Assembly (NCBI GenBank): GCA_963678705.1
Contig: OY783219.1
Coordinates: 12,586,001 to 12,650,000 of the forward strand
Direction: 5' to 3'
DNA from: Panorpa germanica
Taxonomy: Eukaryota; Arthropoda; Insecta; Mecoptera; Panorpidae
DNA length: 64,000 nt
The position numbers were made by a program, and so were the translations under genes. Under the pieces are notes generated by a model, which had not been told where the DNA came from, searched no databases, and saw only the letters and a list, made by a program, of their open reading frames with translations. How positions within the stretch are numbered: position 1 is the first letter of the stretch; every line of letters begins with the position of its first letter. Below, one piece after another: positions 58,143-64,000 of the stretch.

Positions 58143-61100
58143 ATGGCTAAAGCTAAGAAATCTAAAAAAGAAGTAAAGGACAATGACATGTGAGTATATT
58201 AGTTATAAATCTGTTTGATATTGTACCACCTAGCTCATACGTATCTTGATTTGTTCTTAGGGAAAGTGACGTTGAAGTTGAAGAAAATGTTACTCAGGAT
58301 TTGTCTAAAGGAAAAAATAAAGATAAAAACATAGCTAAAGAAGTAGATAGTGATGAAGGAGATACATCTGTCAAAAAGAAACCATTAAAGAAGGATAAAA
58401 AGAAAAAACGTGGTGGTAACGATAGTGACAATGAGACCAAGAAAGAGAAAAAAGTGTCAGAGTCAGAAGAGGATGAAAAACCAGTGGTGAAAAAAGCTGC
58501 TGCAAAGAAAGGAGGATTTGGTTTGTTAGCAGTAGAATCTGGTGATTCCACACATAGTGAGCCTGAAGAGCAGAAAAGTGAAGAAGATAAACCTAAAATA
58601 AAAAATAAAAAAAGTGGTGCTAAACAACAAGTGCAACGAAATGATAGTGTTGAAGAAATTCGGACTAAAGAAACCAATAAAAAGAGTAAAAAATCTAAAA
58701 AGAAGCGTAATGATAGTGACGAGGATATTGACAAAGTGTTAGCTGAACTTGAATTAGAATATTCGGGTAAGAAAAATGAAACTGCAGTCATGACTACGAC
58801 TGTGGCAGACACAGTCCATGTAGAAAAAGATAAAAGTAGTGACAAGGTTGTACAAAAAACCGAGGAACCGAATGAAGAGGCTGATAACGATGAGAGTGGA
58901 ACTGTAAAAACTGCAGCTCAGAAGAAAAAAGAGAAAAAGGAACGAGAAAAGCAGAAGAAACTTGCAGCTAAGAAACAGGTACACTTAAAAACTAGTGATA
59001 CATATCTAGTATTTTGATATTTTTTTAATTATTTAGATTTTTAGTTTATTTTAATTGTAATGAATTTAGTATAATTTATGTTTCCCTAGAATTTACAGAT
59101 TTGGAAAGCGAAATATTATTATTAAATGTATATTAACAGAAATAGATAAAAACTTATTCAAACAATTACACAGGCACACAGTTTGCTTATATTGTCGGTA
59201 TATACTTTCTAATTTATCCTACTTCTACATATTTAGAAATAGAGTAATACATATTTAATAAAAGTTTATAATATTTTCAATTAAATGTAAATTTGAACAA
59301 AATTTAGACCACCACTAAAAAAGACGCAACAGAATTAATAGAAAGCAAGCCATTAGTCGAAACACAGCCGGAAAAAGAAACTGAAAGGACTCAAAAGAAG
59401 TCGGAGTCTGAAGATATATCAGCTGAACAAGATGACGATGATAAGAAGAAAAAGAAAAAGAAAGGTACAGTATATGGCTAATTTGTTATTTGGGCATTAT
59501 TTCAATTATTATATTGTAAAAATATTTATCAGGTGGTAAGGTTGAAGAGAAGGAATTGAAAGATGCTAAGGGAGCCAAAGGTCCTGGAAAGAAAAAGATC
59601 GCTGCTATGCAAGATGCTTTAAAGAAACTCAAAGAAGAGGAAGAGAAGTTTAAACGCGAAGAAGAAGAACGTATTCGCAGAGAGGAAGAAGCAGAAGCTG
59701 CGCGTCTCGAGCAAGTGAGTGGCTTGATTTTTTTAGGATTCTTTCCTTCATATATATATCAGCTTAATATATAATATAACCTTTATTTTATTTTAGATAA
59801 GACTGGAACAGGAACGCAAGGATAAAAAGAAGAAGAAAGAGAAGGAACGTAAAGAACGTCTTAAAGCTGAGGGAAAATTGATGTCATCTAAACAAAAAGC
59901 AGATAAAGCTAGAGCTCAAGCTATGTTAGAAGCAAAAGGCATTGTAGTGCCTGAAGCTACAGAAAAAAAGCCAAGGCCTGGTACTAGAATACGCGCAAAC
60001 AAAAAACAACAATCAGCAAATGAAACAGAAAAATCGGAACCTCCAACACCTGAAATTGAAGAACCAATCACTAAAGTAGAAATTGTCGATAATGTTGTAG
60101 CAGAAATTGAAGAGGATGATGTAAAAGACACATGGGATGCAGACTCTAGTTCAGATGAATCTGTAGATGTAAATATAAATTGTGAGTATTAAAAATTCAC
60201 TTTGCACTTTGATACTTGTAGTCATGATTGTAATTATTTAGTACTTGTAAAAGATACTTAATATTTATTTTTTGCCAGCATCTACTCTCGCTAAAACTGA
60301 ATCTTCGAAAAAAACTCAAAACTCTGGAAGTGTTGATCAAGATGATGAAACAACGGACAGTGGCTCAGATAGTGAGAGCAATTCAGATAGTGAGTCAGAA
60401 AGTAGTAGCGGTGACGCTAAAGCTAAAGCAGTTTCTGAAAGAATAGAGGTAAGAAAATATCGACTCTTATTTTTAATAGTTAAATGTTTGTTATCACATA
60501 TCAAATGCTTATATTTGTGCTACTAATTTGTATAAGATTCTTTACAAATTATATAATAGGCATGTAATTTGTGTACAATATCAATATATGTTGCTAGGAC
60601 CGAAGGAGAGCAGCCGAAAAAAATAAAAGTCTTGATGAACTTAGAGCAGCCGTGGTTTGTGTCCTCGGTCATGTAGATACAGGTAAAACTAAAATATTGG
60701 ATAAGCTTAGAAGAACAAATGTTCAAGATGGTGAAGCGGGTGGAATAACACAACAAATAGGAGCTACTAATGTTCCTATCGATGCTATTAAGGAACAAAT
60801 TAAAATAGTCAAAGGAGTAAGTATAGCTACTATTATTGCATTTTAATTAAATAATAAAATTAATTAATTTCTTATATTTAGTTTACAGATTTAGCACTTA
60901 AAATACCAGGTCTTCTTATTATCGACACTCCAGGACACGAGTCTTTTAGTAATTTAAGAAACAGGGGTTCCTCCCTTTGTGATATTGCTATTTTGGTAAG
61001 GCTAATGTTATGAACTTGATTGCAATTAAAATGTATGTTAGATACAAATGTTTATAATAATGTACACACGCAATTCTTTAATTGTTTTAGGTAGTAGATA

Positions 61101-63396
61101 TTATGCACTATTTGGAACCACAAACTATTGAATCAATTAATTTACTTAAGTTAAGAAAGACACCATTTGTTGTTGCATTAAATAAAATAGATAGATTGTT
61201 CGACTGGGAATCTATGCCTAGGAGAGATATTAAGGATGTTATTGAAGCCCAACCTACAAATGTACAAGCTGAGTTTAATAAACGTGTAAAGGATGTCATT
61301 GTGCAAATGGCAGAGCAGGTATATTATATAGCATTTTGTAATAATATGATTAATTTAAATTCCTCAAGAATTAAGATAATATTTTGTATTGTTTTTACAG
61401 GGCCTTAATGCTGCACTCTGTTATGAAAATCCTGATGTTAGAAGTTATGTTTCTTTAGTACCTACAAGTGCTGTTACAGGTGATGGAATGGGTAATCTTT
61501 TAGCGCTCATTGTTGAATCTTGTCAAAATATGTTAGCTAAGCGATTAATGTATAGTGAAGATCTACAAGCCACCGTACTAGAGGTATAGTAATACCAGTA
61601 TTATTATTATTATATTATATTAATTGAGTGCCTTTCGGCTTCACAATCTACATTCTTAATACATTTCATAGAACTTCAATTTGAAATTAAACTTAAAACT
61701 ATTCTAGACCATTTTATTTTAAAAAGTACTTTCTGCATCCCTCTCCCTTGATTTTCGCTAGTCTTCCTTCATTCTCACCGTTTTCTCACCTCTTGTGTTC
61801 TTTGTCTCCTCTCGACAAACCCTTATATTTTCACTATACTTCTTCCTTTCTGTCTTCGTTTTTACTTTTCCCGTCTTTTACGTGTATCACTCTGTTTCTT
61901 TTGTCCGACCATTGCGTTGATACTGAGAAAAATATTCCCACCCCATTCACATTGTGGTTTGTAATGAAACTAGATGTTCGCATGGTTTTATTAGACATCA
62001 CTTTTGATTAAAATCACTTCTGCTCTATTTCCGCCATCCGCATCTTCCCTTCACTGCCTCCCTTTATTAACTGCACAATATTCTTCTCGCTTGTTACTTT
62101 TTTCTGACATGAAAACTTAATGTGCTCCAATGTTTCAATCTCCATTCCTCACACTCGTATAAGTATTGTGGTATCTCTCTCTCCCAAATCCTTTTATATC
62201 TTCTGCTGTAATTGCTCTTCTCAATTTTTTCCATTCTTCCCTGTTGCTGTATCTCCCTGTCTCTTTTCTTTAGCTCCTCTTCCACACTTGTGCCTCCTTC
62301 TCTTCTTCTTTCTGCCTCCTCTGTCGCCATTCCTTTCGTAATAATCCTTTCTCTTTTACGGGGCTCCTCACCCACCCTCCTTTCTAATTTCCTCCCTTAT
62401 AGTTGTGTGTACTTATCATTGTAGCATTGTACTTAGCATTGAAGTAATTGATATTGCAAACAATTAAATTAATTAGGTTCTGTGCATATTATTGATCTTT
62501 TTTATCTTTGAAATGATTACATCTGATTTGATACTATTTTCAACACTTTATCCCGTAAGGTTTAACATTTTCTTCCAACTTTAAGGTTTTAAAAAGCAAC
62601 TTTTTGTATGAAATTATTTAATCATCTAAACTATTTATTATAGGTAAAAGCAATTCCTGGTCTGGGTACTACAATTGACGCCATTCTTATAAATGGTACT
62701 CTTCGTGAAGGTGATACAATGGTTCTCGCAGGAACAGATGGACCAATTGTAACACAAATTAGATCTTTATTGATGCCTGAAGCAATGAAAGAACTTCGAG
62801 TAAAGGTAATATTCATAATTAAAAAAGAAACAAATTTATAAAATAATTTTTCTTTCATAGTATTTATTCACTTTCCCTTATTTTAGAATGCCTATAAAGA
62901 ATATAAGGAAATAAAAGCAGCACAGGGTGTTAAAATCGCGGGGAAAGAATTAGAAAAAGCAGTTGCTGGGCTTAATCTACAAGTTGCACATAAACCTGAT
63001 GAAGTTGATTATCTAAGGTAAATAAAATACTCTGGAAATGTGGTATACCGAATTACTGAACTTGTATAGCAATATTATGCCTTTCGTGAAATAGAAATGA
63101 TAGAAATGAATGAATGAAATTTATATACCTGTTGACAAAATAGATAAATTGCAATTTTTAATAGATGGCCTATTTAACGCTTATGTTTGCTTATTTCAAG
63201 AACTAAGAAATTTACTAATTAGCGCAATTTATATATCATTTACAAACATGAATATTTTTTCAGAGAGGAAGTTGCAAAAGAATTTAAATCTGCTTTGAGT
63301 GGTGTTAAATTACAAGATCGAGGTGTCTATGTCCAAGCCAGTACTCTGGGATCTTTAGAGGCTCTTTTAGAATTCTTGAAAACAAGTAAAATTCCG
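58143..63396 (+). CDS. eIF5B: Translation initiation factor eIF5B, 5' 943 codons (cut by window end)
   Basis: Thirteen exons in frame: 58143-58189, 58261-58978, 59308-59464, 59533-59714, 59797-60181, 60279-60448, 60598-60816, 60882-60995, 61091-61318, 61401-61583, 62644-62805, 62887-63017 and 63264-63396. eIF5B is the GTPase that drives 60S subunit joining. The first ~555 residues are the charged, disordered Lys/Glu/Asp region. The G domain follows: P-loop GHVDTGKT (577-584), switch [19 protein letters not shown] (641-), NKID (695-698). Then domain II ([29 protein letters not shown]) and the start of domain III ([19 protein letters not shown]). The rest of domain III and domain IV lie beyond 64000. 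One oddity: MHYLEPQT, where the family has MHGLEPQT. Intron 10 carries a non-LTR copy. Confidence 0.96.
61600..62420 (-). mobile_element. I/R1-like non-LTR 3' part (eIF5B intron 10)
   Basis: The minus strand reads [34 protein letters not shown] and a decayed knuckle region (TLSFHVRKK). The 3' end is the family stem-loop (61624-61648 on +): outer ATTG / CAAT, inner GCC-GAAA-GGC, followed by a TAATAA-type tail at about 61593-61622. Antisense to eIF5B. Confidence 0.85.
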
Positions 63397-63479
63397 GTGA
63401 GTGTTTAGGTTTACTTTCTCAGTTTAAAATTAATTGAAAATTTTTGTGGGTAAAATATCTTATTTATATATAATACTTC

Positions 63480-63675
63480 AATTCTATTAGCCGTTGTGGA
63501 AGGATATAGATATATGTTGTAGATATAGTTATTCAAAACTAGGAAATATTTATTGTTTGTGTTGTCTTTGTGGAGACGTTGTTTATGCATAATTGCAAGC
63601 CTGGAAATGAGACAGCTCCAGATACGATCCAGATAGTTCCTCGACATCAGTCGAGCTTCAAAAAAAAAAAAAAAA
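63480..63675 (+). repeat. Possible small retroposed sequence ending in poly(A)
   Basis: A less AT-rich stretch (TGGAGACGTTGTTTATGCAT ... GAGACAGCTCCAGATACG, TCCTCGACATCAGTCGAGC) ends in 16 A residues at 63660-63675. The tail is preceded by a small hairpin, CTCGACatcaGTCGAG. It could be a SINE-like retroposon, but no A/B box is convincing. Confidence 0.35.
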
Positions 63676-64000
63676 TAACAAGAGATTAGTACATACAAAT
63701 TACCAATTCATAACATAACCTTTATTCACGATTTTGGTATGTAATTTTGTATAATAAAAATACCTTTATAGAAATATATATACATGTAAATTAAAGTTAC
63801 AAATTTACATGCCCTTGTCATCTATTGAGTTTTCTGAAGCAATAAGCATACGCAATTAAAGAAAACAATCCAAAGTTGTTTGCACATTTTGCGTTCTTAT
63901 TTTACAGTAAATTTCATAAAAGCCTGCTATATTTTTCTGAATTGGCTTAAGTTGCAAGTGTAAACCATTGTAAATCTTAAGGATAATCTTGTATGAGTGA
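63676..64000 (+). other. eIF5B intron 13, no feature
   Basis: AT-rich intronic sequence up to the window end. No exon with eIF5B similarity was found in it. Confidence 0.4.

Noticed and set aside
58294..58845. 183-codon minus-strand frame, Ser/Leu/Phe-rich
   Set aside because: Antisense of the lysine/glutamate-rich exon 2 of eIF5B; no independent evidence.
61748..62424. Plus-strand frames rich in Ser/Leu/Pro
   Set aside because: Complement of the minus-strand retrotransposon in eIF5B intron 10.

Overview
This is a eukaryotic nuclear window from an insect. Conserved single-copy genes are cut by short AT-rich introns with GT..AG borders, and their proteins are clearly metazoan. The high A+T content, the Adf-1-like MADF/BESS genes and the purine-rich non-LTR remnants with simple-repeat tails are most reminiscent of Hymenoptera. 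That placement is an inference; no mitochondrial or rRNA marker is present.

The left third (about 1-21.7 kb) is accessory. It holds decayed non-LTR retrotransposons (I/R1-like and Jockey-like), a THAP-domain DNA transposon flanked by 17-bp inverted repeats, and many copies of two families of small non-autonomous DNA elements. It also holds a tandem family of leucine-rich-repeat proteins with an F-box-like N terminus: an intact gene (10177-11724), a wrecked copy (about 15660-16500) and a second intact gene (17363-18829). All are on + and share related leader and 3' flanks.

The middle (21.7-39.2 kb) holds a six-exon gene on - with two MADF domains and a BESS motif, a calumenin/reticulocalbin-type EF-hand protein of the ER lumen on -, and a single-MADF/BESS gene on +. 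All five introns of the double-MADF gene carry transposon or repeat DNA.

The right part (39.8-64 kb) is conserved housekeeping sequence: exportin-2/CSE1 (-, 19 coding exons, 969 aa), then on + the alpha subunit of the nascent polypeptide-associated complex (204 aa), NELF-A (9 exons, 613 aa), a 75-aa single-membrane-segment protein, and eIF5B (13 exons visible, cut by the window end). I joined exons by hand from GT/AG sites. Each of these models keeps one reading frame throughout, and those complete in the window have lengths close to their families, where known.

The observations most worth checking are: a Gly-to-Tyr change in the otherwise near-invariant MHGLEPQT segment of eIF5B; a 3'-terminal stem-loop with a GAAA tetraloop in two copies of the I/R1-like retrotransposon; a CCCAGTAAAC-ended element whose four complete copies are each flanked by a 2-bp duplication (TA, GT, CG, AC); a TGGGCTTGTG-ended family with nine good copies and several decayed ones, including a composite and a nested insertion; and the duplicated MADF exon.
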